Assembly (NCBI RefSeq): GCF_900094555.1
Contig: NZ_FMAC01000001.1
Span: 1 to 64,000, forward strand
Source of the DNA: Martinezella hainanensis
Lineage (GTDB): Bacteria; Pseudomonadota; Alphaproteobacteria; Rhizobiales; Rhizobiaceae
Reading direction: 5' to 3'
DNA length: 64,000 bases
Both the position numbers and the translations under genes were made by a program. A model generated the notes under the pieces. The model saw nothing but the letters and a program-made list of their open reading frames with translations, searched no databases and had not been told where the DNA came from. Positions within the stretch are counted from its first letter, which is position 1. Each line of letters starts with the position of its first letter. Below are positions 19,369 to 30,168 of the stretch, one piece after another.

Positions 19369-20124
19369 TCAGGCTGCAGCACCGATGATGTCGGCATAGC
19401 CGTTGGCTTCGAGTTCATGCGCCAGCGTCTTGTCGCCGGACTTGATTACCTGGCCCTTGTAGAGGACGTGAACGGTGTCCGGAACGATATAGTCAAGCAG
19501 GCGCTGATAGTGGGTGATGACGATCACGGCGCGATCCGGAGAGCGCAACGCGTTGACGCCGTCGGCAACGATCTTCAACGCGTCGATGTCGAGACCGGAG
19601 TCGGTTTCGTCGAGCACGCAAAGCTTCGGCTCGAGCAGCGCCATTTGCAGGATTTCAGCGCGCTTCTTTTCACCGCCGGAGAAGCCGACATTCAGCGGAC
19701 GCTTCAGCATGTCCATGTTGATCTGCAGCTTGGCCGCAGCATCCTTGACGCGGCGGATGAAATCCGGCGTCGTCAGTTCGTCTTCGCCGCGCGCCTTGCG
19801 CTGTTCGTTCAGCGCCACCTTCAGGAACTGCATGGTGGCAACACCGGGAATTTCGACCGGGTACTGGAAGGCCAGGAAGATGCCCTTGGACGCACGCTCA
19901 GCAGCGTCGAGTTCGAGAATGCTCTCGCCGTTATAGAGGATGTCACCCTCGGTGACTTCATAGTCCTCGCGGCCGGCGAGAATGTAGGAGAGCGTCGACT
20001 TGCCGGAGCCGTTCGGACCCATAATGGCGGCAACTTCGCCCGCCTTGACGGTCAGGTTCAGGCCACGGATGATCTCGGTGCCGTCTTCGGCGATGCGGGC
20101 GTGCAGGTTCTTGATTTCAAGCAT
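19369..20124 (-). CDS. sufC: Fe-S cluster assembly ATPase SufC
   Basis: A 251-residue ABC-type ATPase. Walker A is GPNGSGKST, the ABC signature is FSGGEKKRAEI, and Walker B is LCVLDETDSGLD, the last being the SufC-specific variant. SufC powers cluster assembly on SufB-SufD and is not a transporter. Length is normal, and its place between sufB and sufD is conserved in alphaproteobacteria. Confidence 0.97.
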   Translation of the reverse strand: MLEIKNLHARIAEDGTEIIRGLNLTVKAGEVAAIMGPNGSGKSTLSYILAGREDYEVTEGDILYNGESILELDAAERASKGIFLAFQYPVEIPGVATMQFLKVALNEQRKARGEDELTTPDFIRRVKDAAAKLQINMDMLKRPLNVGFSGGEKKRAEILQMALLEPKLCVLDETDSGLDIDALKIVADGVNALRSPDRAVIVITHYQRLLDYIVPDTVHVLYKGQVIKSGDKTLAHELEANGYADIIGAAA

Positions 20125-20195
20125 TTTAATATCCTATCGCAGGAATGAGTGTGCAGCGCGCCTGGCGCGCCAAAGCTAATTCTGTTTCGTGGACG

Positions 20196-21665
<1,470 letters not shown>

Positions 21666-21716
21666 TTCGTTCTCCAATCTCGCCGGATCCAAGGTCCGGC
21701 AGCTTGTCAACGTTGC

Positions 21717-21734
21717 GGCAGACTTATGTCTGCC
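21717..21734 (-). other. Small hairpin between sufS2 and sufB
   Basis: GGCAGAC and GTCTGCC form a perfect seven-base-pair stem around a four-base loop in the 146-base sufS2-sufB gap. There is no T-run, so it is not a standard terminator. It could be an RNA processing or stability element. Confidence 0.4.
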
Positions 21735-21811
21735 CCCTATGTAGTCGGCCAAAAGGGACTTTTCACCCCGCTTGGCAAGCGGAAATTTCGGTTTCCGCAA
21801 AATTGTGGCCC

Positions 21812-22978
21812 TTAGGCCGCCGCCCCCGCCAGCTTGCGTCTTCCCGCTATGCGGGCAAACGCGGCGATTGCGCGATCGATATCCGTTTCGGTTGTGGTCG
21901 GCCCCAGCGAAATGCGGAGCGCACCGAGCTTGGGATCACATCCCATCGCCACGAGCACATGGCTTTCTCCCACCTTGCCCGACGAGCAGGCCGACCCGGC
22001 GGAGATCGCCACGCCTTCCAGATCGAAGGCGATCTGGCCGGTTTCGGATTTCAGTCCCGGCAGCGTGAAGAAGCTGGTGTTCGGAACGCGCGGACCATCC
22101 TTCCCATGAATAATGACATCAGGCGCCGCAAGCTCCATCCCTGCTTCCAGCCGGCCGCGCAATGAAGCGATCGCAGCATTGCGAACATCGAAGTCCAGGG
22201 CAGCGGCCTCGGCGGCGGCACCGAATCCGATGATGGCAAGCGTGTTTTCCGTGCCCGAACGATGGCCTTTTTCCTGACCGCCGCCATGGATCAACGGCTT
22301 CGGCATCAGCACCTCGCCGCGCGAGACGAGTGCGCCGACACCCTTCGGCCCACCGATCTTATGCGAGGACACGATAAGGAAATCCGCGCCGATCGCATTG
22401 ATATCGAGCGGAACGCGGCCGGCCGCCTGAACGGCATCGACCACGAAGAGACCGCCCGCTGCCTGAACGAGCTTGGCCGCATCGCCGACGGGCTGGACAA
22501 TTCCGGTCTCATTGTTCGCGAGCATGATGGCGACCATCGGCAGGCCGCTGGCCTTGTCATGGGCTGATAGCATGGTCTCCAGCGCGGCAAGATCGACCGC
22601 ACCGTTCGATGTCACAGGTATTTCGCTGACATTGTCCCTGGCAAATCGCCCACCTTCGCGCACGGCCGGATGCTCGACGGCCGATATATAAAGGTGGCTG
22701 ACCACAAGCGGCGTCCGCCCCATGCGAAATTCCGGCGTCAGCACCATATTGGCCGCCTCGGTGGCGCCGCTCGTAAAAACGACATGGGCGGGTTCCGCAC
22801 CCGTCAGTCTTGCAACCTGCCGGCGTGCGGCCTCGACAGCTGCGCGCGCTGCCCTACCTTCACCGTGAACGGAATTGGGGTTGCCTTGAATATCCATCGC
22901 ACGCAGCATTGCTTCGCGGGCCGCCGGATGGAGCGGTGCGGTAGCATTCCAATCGAGATAAAGGCGCGTTGCCGCCAT
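21812..22978 (-). CDS. sufS2: Group I (NifS/IscS-like) cysteine desulfurase, first gene of suf operon
   Basis: A 388-residue pyridoxal-phosphate enzyme. It starts [20 protein letters not shown], has the PLP Lys in [14 protein letters not shown], and the active Cys in the extended loop [19 protein letters not shown], the group I form unlike the SufS at 16815. Alphaproteobacterial suf operons often carry both types. AGGAAGAAG precedes the ATG at 22978. The start is about 150 bases downstream of the suf promoter and its RirA and Irr boxes. Confidence 0.93.
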   Translation of the reverse strand: MAATRLYLDWNATAPLHPAAREAMLRAMDIQGNPNSVHGEGRAARAAVEAARRQVARLTGAEPAHVVFTSGATEAANMVLTPEFRMGRTPLVVSHLYISAVEHPAVREGGRFARDNVSEIPVTSNGAVDLAALETMLSAHDKASGLPMVAIMLANNETGIVQPVGDAAKLVQAAGGLFVVDAVQAAGRVPLDINAIGADFLIVSSHKIGGPKGVGALVSRGEVLMPKPLIHGGGQEKGHRSGTENTLAIIGFGAAAEAAALDFDVRNAAIASLRGRLEAGMELAAPDVIIHGKDGPRVPNTSFFTLPGLKSETGQIAFDLEGVAISAGSACSSGKVGESHVLVAMGCDPKLGALRISLGPTTTETDIDRAIAAFARIAGRRKLAGAAA

Positions 22979-23104
22979 AATCTTCTTCCTGCGCGACTTT
23001 GCTTTGCTGCGACCGGCTCATTTTCCTTGAAATTTCAGCCGGGCATGCCTTATGACACGTTCCACAAACCGTTGCACAAACAACGCGCGGACCACCGCAT
23101 CAAG

Positions 23105-23121
23105 TTTCGAATTGTTCTAAA
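23105..23121 (-). promoter_or_regulatory. Predicted Irr binding site (ICE box)
   Basis: TTTCGAATTGTTCTAAA matches the iron control element TTTAGAA-N3-TTCTAAA at all but one defined position. It lies just downstream of the suf -10 element, near the predicted transcript start. Irr is the haem-responsive Fur-family regulator of rhizobia. Confidence 0.65.
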
Positions 23122-23126
23122 CTGCG

Positions 23127-23155
23127 TTCTAGAAAAGATGAGCGCATTCGTCAAG
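23127..23155 (-). promoter_or_regulatory. Predicted suf operon promoter
   Basis: On the minus strand, CTTGAC (23155-23150) and CTAGAA (23132-23127) are separated by exactly 17 bases, close to the rhizobial consensus CTTGAC-N17-CTATAT. The start would lie near 23120, giving a leader of about 140 bases before sufS2. Confidence 0.7.
23139..23153. promoter_or_regulatory. Predicted RirA binding site (IRO box)
   Basis: TGA-N9-TCA at 23139-23153 fits the iron-responsive operator bound by the Fe-S regulator RirA. It overlaps the -35 element and spacer of the suf promoter, a position suited to repression when iron is ample. The motif is short, so the position carries much of the weight. Confidence 0.55.
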
Positions 23156-23211
23156 TCAACTTGCTGCGTGCCGTTGGGTTTGAACGCAGAAAAAGAAGAG
23201 CCGGAGTATCG

Positions 23212-23889
23212 ATGCCCGAAGTAATTTTCAACGGCCCCGCGGGTCGCCTTGAAGGCCGCTATCAGCCCTCCAAGGAAAAGAGCGCCCCGATCGCGATTAT
23301 CCTTCATCCCCACCCGCAATTTGGCGGCACGATGAACAATCAGGTCGTCTACCAGCTCTTCTATATGTTCCAGAAGCGCGGTTTCACGACACTTCGCTTC
23401 AATTTCCGCGGGATCGGCCGCAGCCAGGGCGAATTCGACCACGGCGCCGGCGAACTTTCCGATGCGGCATCAGCACTCGACTGGGTGCAGAGCCTCCATC
23501 CCGATTCAAAGAGCTGCTGGGTTGCCGGCTATTCCTTCGGCGCCTGGATCGGCATGCAGCTCTTGATGCGCCGCCCGGAAATCGAAGGCTTCATGTCGAT
23601 CGCGCCGCAGCCGAACATCTACGACTTCTCCTTCCTGGCACCCTGCCCGTCGTCTGGCCTGATCATCAACGGCGACGCTGACAAGGTTGCCCCGGAGAAG
23701 GACGTCAACGGCCTCGTCGAGAAGCTGAAGACGCAGAAGGGCATCCTGATCACGCACAAGGTCGTGTCGGGCGCCAACCACTTCTTCAACGGCCAGGTCG
23801 AAACGCTGCTCGGCGAATGCGAGGATTATCTCGACCGTCGCCTCAACGGCGAACTGGTACCGGAACCGGCCGCCAAGCGCATCCGCTAA
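23212..23889 (+). CDS. COG2945-type alpha/beta hydrolase
   Basis: A 225-residue serine hydrolase with IILHPHPQFGGTMNN near the start, an FNFRGIGRSQGEFD segment, the nucleophile elbow GYSFGAWIG and a final GANHFFNG His. This pattern fits the COG2945 group of predicted hydrolases of unknown substrate. ATG at 23212 has GGAG seven bases upstream; the frame is open to 23161 but less convincing. It is divergent from the suf operon, with 233 bases between. Confidence 0.88.
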   Translation: MPEVIFNGPAGRLEGRYQPSKEKSAPIAIILHPHPQFGGTMNNQVVYQLFYMFQKRGFTTLRFNFRGIGRSQGEFDHGAGELSDAASALDWVQSLHPDSKSCWVAGYSFGAWIGMQLLMRRPEIEGFMSIAPQPNIYDFSFLAPCPSSGLIINGDADKVAPEKDVNGLVEKLKTQKGILITHKVVSGANHFFNGQVETLLGECEDYLDRRLNGELVPEPAAKRIR

Positions 23890-23901
23890 GAAAAGCGGCC
23901 G

Positions 23902-24420
23902 TTACTGAGCCATCATGAAAGTCGGACACGAGATCCCGTCGATCGTCATCGACGGGTGATCCTGCATGCCGATCTTTCGCAAAACGCGTTGCGATGCAGC
24001 GTTTTGCGGGTGGGTGAAGGCGATGAAATGCCTGGCAAGATCACGTGTGAAGAACCATTGTGCCAAGGCGGTAGCAATCTCCGTCGCATAGCCATTACCC
24101 CAGGCCTCCTTCCGAATCGAATAGCCAAGCTCGAATTCGCCGCGGCCACTCTCCTCATGAAAACGCGAAAAACCGGCGCGACCGATAAAGCGGCCGTCCT
24201 CACGGCGCAGCATCTTGTATTTCGTCACGCCATCGCGCGTGTGTTCTCCGAACCAGCTTTTCAGCCGCTCCTCGGCCTTCTCCAGCGTCCAAGGGGCGCC
24301 GCCGGAAAGATAGCGCGTCGTGTCGATCGTCGAATGCAGCTGCCGAATCAACTCGGCATCACCCTTGTCCCACATCGTCAGAACGAGGCGCGGGGTTTCG
24401 AGTATGATGGTATCACTCAT
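23902..24420 (-). CDS. RimJ/RimL-type GNAT N-acetyltransferase
   Basis: A 172-residue acetyltransferase of the RimJ/RimL group (Acetyltransf_3). It opens IILETPRLVLTMWDKGDAE, has a FIGRAGFSRF strand and the acetyl-CoA loop SIRKEAWGNGYATE, with the expected HPQNAASQRVLRKIGM near the end. The acceptor (protein N-terminus or small amine) cannot be told from sequence. It converges on the COG2945 hydrolase gene with a 12-base gap. Confidence 0.88.
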   Translation of the reverse strand: MSDTIILETPRLVLTMWDKGDAELIRQLHSTIDTTRYLSGGAPWTLEKAEERLKSWFGEHTRDGVTKYKMLRREDGRFIGRAGFSRFHEESGRGEFELGYSIRKEAWGNGYATEIATALAQWFFTRDLARHFIAFTHPQNAASQRVLRKIGMQDHPSMTIDGISCPTFMMAQ

Positions 24421-24553
24421 CTGCCTGCCTGTTTTCGTGGTGGATCAGCAGCCTGCCGGAACCTGTAAGGCAGCGCCGATTGACAACCGGCCAGTCAGTG
24501 CTAACCGCTCGGCCTGATTTCAACAAGGTAATGAAGCGACAATTCCGAATGAG

Positions 24554-24575
24554 AAGGCCCGCCGAAGCGGGCCTT
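24554..24575 (-). terminator. Likely terminator of the caspase-like gene
   Basis: AAGGCCCGC and GCGGGCCTT form a perfect nine-base-pair stem around CGAA. On the minus strand it lies 25 bases after the caspase-like stop codon, but the following T-run is weak. Confidence 0.55.
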
Positions 24576-24599
24576 GAGATTATCGCCTGATATCATCGG

Positions 24600-27089
24600 T
24601 CAGTGACATGCGGGCAAGCCGGGAGCGCCGCACTTCTTCTTTTCCGGAGGCTTTTGCGGCGGAGGCGGAGGTGGTTTCCTCACCTGTTGCTGCACGACCT
24701 TCGGCTGCGGTTGGGGCTTCGGCTGAGCCTGCGGCTTGGGCGCGGGCGGCCTCGCCTGTGCCACGACGTGCGGCGCCGGCCTTGGCTGCGCAGGAGCCGG
24801 ATTGGCTTGCCGAGGCGGGGCGGCCGCGACATGAGGCTGACTGTTGATCCGAGCTTGGTTGCTGGGGATCGCCTTGGGCTTCGCCGGTGTTCTGGCGACG
24901 ACGGCCGGCGCTGCCGGGGCATGCGCATTGGGCTTCGGTGCAGCGGCAACCGGATTCGGTTTGCCGCTCGGCGCTGCTTGCGGTGGCGGAGTCTTGGCAA
25001 CCTGGTTCTGCCCCTTCACAGCAGCCGCATTGCCAGCCGCCGGCAGCGGTTGGCCCTTGGCGCCGGGCAGCGCATGTGCGCCGGCGTTCGGTGTGGCCTG
25101 CGGCTGTTGAGCCTGTTTCGTCTGCGCTGCTCCAGCATTGGCCGGCAGCTTGCCCGTGGCGGGCAGAGGCTGACCGTTGGCACCGGGAAGTGCGTGTGCA
25201 TTGGCATTTGTGCCCTGCTGGGCAGGTTGCGTGGCAACAGCCGGATTATGCACCGCATTGGGCGTGGCTTGCGGTGGCTGCCCCTGCTTCGTCGGGGCCG
25301 TTCCCGGATTGGCGGGCAGCTTGGCGCCAGCCGGCAGCGGCTGACCATTGGCGCCGGGAAGCACATGGGCAGCGGCATTTCCGCCTTGCGGCTGTGCCGA
25401 TGGCGCAACCGCCGGAGCGGTGCCAGGCGCTGCCTTGACGGCTGCTGCCGGGTTCTGCTTCTGCAGAACCGCAGCCTTCTTCTGCACCGATGGCGGCAGA
25501 GCAACATGCAACGCCGCAGCACCAGCCCCGGCGATGACAGCAGCGCCGGCAAGCTTCTGCCCGGTTGTCAATCCAGGTGCCGCAGGTGCAGCCCCGTTCT
25601 CATTGACAGTCGTGTTGTTGTTGATGACCGTCGTGTTGTTCACGACCGTATTGTGGATGTTGTTGAAGATGACGTTGTTTTCGGGCGGTGCGATATCGCG
25701 TGGCGGCTCTACCCAGGCAGGGACTGGAACGAAGACCGGCGCCGGCAGCACATAGACATCGACAGAGGGTTCCGGCGGCGCCAGCACCACGAAATCCGGT
25801 GGCGGCGGTGCCAGGAAGACAACGGGCGGCGGCGGTGCATAGCCGAAGTCGGCATCATCGAAATAAAGCACAGGCCGGTCGACATAGACCACTTCCGGCG
25901 GCGGAGGCGGCGGCACGTCATACTCGATCACGGTGAATGATGGTGGCGGCTCGAGGGCGGCCTCGAAATGCTCGAGACGGCGGCGGGCGTCCCAGACGTG
26001 CGGACCACGCGGATAACGCCTCAGATATGACCAATAGGCCTCCGGCGTGTCGGCAATCCAGGTCTCGCGCCAGGTAATTGCCTCGCGGCGGGCGGCGACA
26101 ATGGCACGGACACGCCTCACCATGGAATCGTTCGGATAGGCGGCGAGGAAATCCTCATAGCCCTGCAGCGTATCGCGATCGAGCGCGGCGAAATAGGCAT
26201 CCCGTTCGCCGAAATCTCGGATCGGTTTCGTCCTGTTTGCAACATCCTCGGCGCTCGACACCGCAGCAGCCGGCGCATTCGGACCGCGATCGAAAAAGTT
26301 GAATGCATTCTTGAATTTGGAAGCATCCCACGAGATCTCGGCGCCCTTGGTGAGATCGCCGACACGCAAGCGCGTCCGATCGAAGACGTCATCAAGCGAC
26401 AGGCCACCGACGCGGATCATTTCCGCCAGCGCATGCGCGTAGGAACCATAAGGCCCGGCCTCCTGTGGCGCGACCGTGCCGGGCGCCGCATTGAAGGCAA
26501 TCAGCTGGTTGGCGTCGGGATCGACCAGTGCCAGACCACCAGCCAGTGGCTGATTGGACTGCACGAAAGGATTGGCCCTCGCCGCATCCAGCACGACGAT
26601 GCTGCCGCGATTGTTGATGGCCGACAACGATTTGGTGAGGTCGCTCACGCGGATCGCCTGGACGGGGACATCCGTGGCATTGGCGATCTGCGCATCGACA
26701 GGCACGAAATAATTATCGCCCTGATACTGCAGGCCATAACCCGCCAGATAGACGAACACGACGGTATCGGGACCGGACGCGTTCGCTTTCGTCAGAAAGT
26801 CGCGCATCGCGTCGCGCATGCCGTTCTGGTCGAGATCGCGCGCACCGATCACGTCGAAGCCCGCAGCCTGCAGCGTTTGCGCGATCAGGCCGGCATCGTT
26901 GGCCGGCGTCGGCAGAGCGCCTGCCTTGTAGGCAGCATTGCCCACGACGAACGCTATTCTCTTTTCAGGGGAACCTTGAGCTTCGGCCGGGCTCGCAGCA
27001 GCGACACCGACCAAAACCAACATCATGGCAAGAAATGCCCAGATCGTCTTTTTTGATGACAATCCCATCTTCGAAAGCAGAGGCGACAT
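24600..27089 (-). CDS. Exported caspase-like protein with lost catalytic dyad and Pro/Ala-rich tail
   Basis: An 829-residue protein. A signal peptide ending near AEAQG is followed by a C14 caspase-like domain (about residues 40-260) starting KRIAFVVGNAAY. The catalytic His position reads LAGYGLQ (Tyr118 instead of His) and the catalytic Cys position reads VLDAARANPF (Ala170 instead of Cys), while the NYFVPVDA strand remains. After a helical linker come Pro-rich blocks, an Asn/Thr/Val-rich stretch near residue 500, a short hydrophobic segment, and a long Ala/Pro/Gln tail with repeats. Protease activity is unlikely; a binding or envelope role is inferred. ATG 27089 is preferred to a TTG at 27134. 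Confidence 0.85.
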   Translation of the reverse strand: MSPLLSKMGLSSKKTIWAFLAMMLVLVGVAAASPAEAQGSPEKRIAFVVGNAAYKAGALPTPANDAGLIAQTLQAAGFDVIGARDLDQNGMRDAMRDFLTKANASGPDTVVFVYLAGYGLQYQGDNYFVPVDAQIANATDVPVQAIRVSDLTKSLSAINNRGSIVVLDAARANPFVQSNQPLAGGLALVDPDANQLIAFNAAPGTVAPQEAGPYGSYAHALAEMIRVGGLSLDDVFDRTRLRVGDLTKGAEISWDASKFKNAFNFFDRGPNAPAAAVSSAEDVANRTKPIRDFGERDAYFAALDRDTLQGYEDFLAAYPNDSMVRRVRAIVAARREAITWRETWIADTPEAYWSYLRRYPRGPHVWDARRRLEHFEAALEPPPSFTVIEYDVPPPPPPEVVYVDRPVLYFDDADFGYAPPPPVVFLAPPPPDFVVLAPPEPSVDVYVLPAPVFVPVPAWVEPPRDIAPPENNVIFNNIHNTVVNNTTVINNNTTVNENGAAPAAPGLTTGQKLAGAAVIAGAGAAALHVALPPSVQKKAAVLQKQNPAAAVKAAPGTAPAVAPSAQPQGGNAAAHVLPGANGQPLPAGAKLPANPGTAPTKQGQPPQATPNAVHNPAVATQPAQQGTNANAHALPGANGQPLPATGKLPANAGAAQTKQAQQPQATPNAGAHALPGAKGQPLPAAGNAAAVKGQNQVAKTPPPQAAPSGKPNPVAAAPKPNAHAPAAPAVVARTPAKPKAIPSNQARINSQPHVAAAPPRQANPAPAQPRPAPHVVAQARPPAPKPQAQPKPQPQPKVVQQQVRKPPPPPPQKPPEKKKCGAPGLPACH
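25036..25400 (-). repeat. Coding repeats in the caspase-like protein tail
   Basis: Three imperfect copies of a block reading roughly H-LPGA-GQPLPA lie within the C-terminal coding region, near 25365, 25190 and 25070. The first two are followed by KLPAN and a QPPQATPNA-like stretch. They suggest internal tandem expansion of the disordered tail. Confidence 0.75.
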
Positions 27090-27387
27090 ACCGGTTTCTT
27101 TCACGAAACATGAGGTGCGTACGGGGATCAACAAGAAATCACTAGGATTTGATTCGGGCGAATGCGCGGCTTATTCCCGGCGGCTTCGCGGCGATGTTAC
27201 GGTCTATTGACGTTCAGAAGCATCGATTTACAAACCGCACCCAGCCTAAGGCATTTAGCGAAACTTGATCTCACGCCCCACCAAAATGGTGACGCGCCGG
27301 TAAATCGGTGATAAACGCGCCCCGCGACATCAAACAATAGCGACTTCGCCGCATCCGCCAAGGTTGTGGCATCGAGAGACCAAGATC

Positions 27388-28644
27388 ATGGCTGAGTTCA
27401 AATCCGATTTCCTGCACACCCTGCAAGAGCGCGGCTTCATTCATCAGATTTCCGATGAAGCCGGCCTCGACGACCTCTTCGCAAAGGAAACCGTGACGGC
27501 CTATATCGGTTTCGATCCCACGGCATCGAGCCTGCATGCCGGCTCGTTGATCCAGATCATGATGCTGCACTGGATGCAGACGACCGGTCATCGGCCGATT
27601 TCGTTGATGGGCGGCGGTACCGGCATGGTCGGCGACCCCTCGTTCAAGGAAGAGTCCCGCCAGTTGATGACGGTCGATACGATCGAAAGTAACATCGCTT
27701 CCATCAAGCGCTGCTTCTCGAACTACCTCACCTACGGCGAAGGCCCGAAAGACGCGTTGATGATCAACAACGCCGAATGGCTGCGCTCGCTGAACTACCT
27801 CGAATTCCTGCGCGATGTCGGCCGGCACTTCTCGGTCAACCGCATGCTGTCCTTCGACAGTGTCAAGACGCGCCTTGACCGCGAGCAGTCGCTGTCGTTC
27901 CTCGAATTCAACTACATGATCCTGCAGGCCTACGACTTCGTAGAGCTGGCGAAGCGTTACGATTGCCGCCTGCAGATGGGCGGCTCGGATCAGTGGGGCA
28001 ACATCGTCAACGGCATCGACCTAGGTCACCGCATGGGGACGAAGCAGCTTTTTGCCTTGACCTCGCCGCTGCTGACGACGGCCTCCGGCGCCAAGATGGG
28101 CAAGTCCGCTACCGGCGCGGTCTGGCTGAACGCCGACCTGCTGTCGGCCTATGATTTCTGGCAGTACTGGCGCAACACCGAGGACGCGGATGTTTCGCGC
28201 TTCCTGAAGCTCTACACGACGCTGCCGATGGACGAGATCGCTCGCCTCTCCGCGCTTGCCGGTTCGGAGATCAACGAGGTCAAGAAGATCCTCGCGACCG
28301 AAGTGACCGCGATCCTTCACGGCCGCGCAGCAGCCGAACAGGCAGCCGAAACCGCGCGCAAGACCTTCGAGGAAGGCGGCCTGTCCGAAAACCTGCCGTC
28401 GATCGATGTTCCGGCTTCCGAACTCGAAGCTGGTATCGGCCTGCTGGCCCTGATCGTCCGCGCCGGCCTTGCCGGTTCGAACGGCGAAGCTCGCCGCCAC
28501 GTCCAGGGTGGCGCAGTGCGCATCAACGACCAAGCCATCAGCGACGAGCGCAAGGTCATCGGCACCGGTGAGATCACCGCCGATGGCGTGATCAAGCTGT
28601 CGCTCGGCAAGAAGAAGCACATCCTGATCCGCCCGGCCGCCTGA
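27388..28644 (+). CDS. tyrS: Tyrosyl-tRNA synthetase
   Basis: A 418-residue class I synthetase that charges tRNA-Tyr. The HIGH-like site reads [11 protein letters not shown], the KMSKS-like loop is [11 protein letters not shown], and [17 protein letters not shown] contacts tyrosine. A C-terminal S4 domain ([16 protein letters not shown]) follows. ATG 27388 has a weak GAGAGA upstream; the frame is open 24 bases further but is not family-like. It is divergent from the caspase-like gene across 298 bases in which I see no clear promoter or leader structure. Confidence 0.96.
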   Translation: MAEFKSDFLHTLQERGFIHQISDEAGLDDLFAKETVTAYIGFDPTASSLHAGSLIQIMMLHWMQTTGHRPISLMGGGTGMVGDPSFKEESRQLMTVDTIESNIASIKRCFSNYLTYGEGPKDALMINNAEWLRSLNYLEFLRDVGRHFSVNRMLSFDSVKTRLDREQSLSFLEFNYMILQAYDFVELAKRYDCRLQMGGSDQWGNIVNGIDLGHRMGTKQLFALTSPLLTTASGAKMGKSATGAVWLNADLLSAYDFWQYWRNTEDADVSRFLKLYTTLPMDEIARLSALAGSEINEVKKILATEVTAILHGRAAAEQAAETARKTFEEGGLSENLPSIDVPASELEAGIGLLALIVRAGLAGSNGEARRHVQGGAVRINDQAISDERKVIGTGEITADGVIKLSLGKKKHILIRPAA

Positions 28645-28663
28645 AGGGCCGATGCACGGACAA

Positions 28664-28698
28664 CAAACAAAGCCGGCGCCCTCTCGCCGGCTTTTTTG
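28664..28698 (+). terminator. Rho-independent terminator of tyrS
   Basis: AGCCGGCG (28671-28678) pairs with CGCCGGCT (28685-28692), followed directly by a six-T run; flanking A and T runs extend the pairing. It lies about 25 bases after the tyrS stop. Confidence 0.9.
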
Positions 28699-28745
28699 TT
28701 TCTGTCTAGCTGAAGGTCGCCGGTCGATGGAATGAACCGGCTTGG

Positions 28746-29591
28746 TCAGCCGACGCGCGCGGAGCCGGCCCGCAACGTTGATATCGCTTTCAGGAAGGAC
28801 ATGATCACCGCTCCCAATCGCTCGGGCTGATCGTATGGAAGGCCGTGACCGGCGTCAGCGATCAGTTCATATCGAAGCAAGGGATTGAGCTTTTGCAGCT
28901 CACGGGCCGCATCCAACGAAACGACCCCTTTATCTCCGATCACGAGAAGAATCGGCACGCCTATGCTTTGCACAAGTTCGCGATAGTCGGGATTTGGAGG
29001 TGTGAGCACCTCAAATGCGGACATGCTGGTCTGAAGCCTTGCATCAACCAGGCATTCCAGAATCTCCTCTGACCGGGATGGATGTCGAACGCGCGCTTGG
29101 GTAAGGAGATCAGCCCTGCTTGAAACCAGCGATCGCCGCTGCTCCTCTGCAATATCGCTTTCAAAAACCTCGCGCTGCCACTCTGGACTTATGAAAGTTG
29201 GATCGACCAGGACAACGCCCGAAACCGCTGCTCCGAGTTCGCGAGCGGCCACAGCAGCGGTCATGCCTCCCATCGAATGACCGAGCAATATTGGAGCTTT
29301 TAGATTCAATTTCTTTGTGAGCTCGACAACGTCGCCTGCTAGGTCATCATACAAATATCCTCGAGCCGGCGCGCCGGATTTTCCATGTCCTCGTGCATCC
29401 GGCAAGACGACATCAAAGTCATTCTCCAACATACGCGTCAACGGCGCCAAACACGCGCCGCTCCCGAGCAGCCCATGCAGCGCTACCAGCGGAGGATAAT
29501 GGCCGCCTGTTCGCAGATAGTGAATGTCGATGCCGTTTGCATTGCAGTTGCCAGTCGTCCAACCGACAAGGCACGATTTGCTTTGGGTCAT
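28746..29591 (-). CDS. Alpha/beta hydrolase
   Basis: A 281-residue hydrolase with VALHGLLGSG (oxyanion loop), DARGHGKSG, the nucleophile elbow GHSMGGMTA, an acid in VIGDKG and a final DAGHGLPYDQPE His. The full triad is therefore in place. It resembles the haloperoxidase/MhpC-type group with unknown substrate. I chose ATG at 29591 (MTQSKSC) because AAGAGA precedes it; ATG at 29624 is an alternative. It converges on tyrS. Confidence 0.85.
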   Translation of the reverse strand: MTQSKSCLVGWTTGNCNANGIDIHYLRTGGHYPPLVALHGLLGSGACLAPLTRMLENDFDVVLPDARGHGKSGAPARGYLYDDLAGDVVELTKKLNLKAPILLGHSMGGMTAAVAARELGAAVSGVVLVDPTFISPEWQREVFESDIAEEQRRSLVSSRADLLTQARVRHPSRSEEILECLVDARLQTSMSAFEVLTPPNPDYRELVQSIGVPILLVIGDKGVVSLDAARELQKLNPLLRYELIADAGHGLPYDQPERLGAVIMSFLKAISTLRAGSARVG

Positions 29592-29789
29592 GTCTCTTAG
29601 AGTGCCATAGCTTATCTGGAACATCGATAGAAACGTCGCGCCAGAACGTTCAAGCCGATACTGCGATGCTTGAAGGCTGCCGGTCTATAAGTTCAAACCC
29701 TGGCGCTTGGCTAATTTTCTGCATTTGCTATGTCGGATCGCGACCTGCCCATTCGTCCTCTGTTAAGGTTCCAACCCTGGAGGTGGATT

Positions 29790-30116
29790 ATGGATGAATT
29801 GCCGGTAATCAAGACAAGGCGCAAGGGCCGAAGCTCTACCCAAAGCATGTTGATTCCCAGCGAGGAGATGGTTGCTCGCGCCCTCTGGGCGGCGCCACCG
29901 GGCCAATTGTCCGATATTGCGGGGGTAAGACAGGCGCTTGCCAAGCAATATGGCGCAGATGCCTGCTGCCCCGTCACCGTTCAGCGACATTTGGTGCAGA
30001 TCAGTCAAAGTGGCGCGGCTCCGTTTTGGCGTATCGTGGACCCCGATCGACCATTCGCCCGGCGCATGAGCGGTGGCGCCGAACGCATACGTGAGCGGTT
30101 GGCGAACGAAAAATAG
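29790..30116 (+). CDS. Small basic protein of unknown function
   Basis: A 108-residue basic protein with a good ribosome site (GGAGGTGG) before ATG 29790. It begins with a KTRRKGRSS patch. The second half, PVTVQRHLVQIS and APFWRIVDPDRPFARRMSGG, vaguely recalls the DNA-binding half of alkylguanine transferases and their non-catalytic relatives, but the PCHRV active-site motif is absent. I do not assign a family. It stands alone between a minus-strand hydrolase and the convergent AsmA-like gene. Confidence 0.65.
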   Translation: MDELPVIKTRRKGRSSTQSMLIPSEEMVARALWAAPPGQLSDIAGVRQALAKQYGADACCPVTVQRHLVQISQSGAAPFWRIVDPDRPFARRMSGGAERIRERLANEK

Positions 30117-30168
30117 CCACGCGCAGCCCTATTCTATCGCAAGGAACGAGCCTCAGCGTCGCGCCGCC

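Noticed and set aside
24600-27089. Active metacaspase or defence-system effector
   Set aside because: Both catalytic positions are substituted, the protein has a signal peptide, and no defence genes lie nearby.
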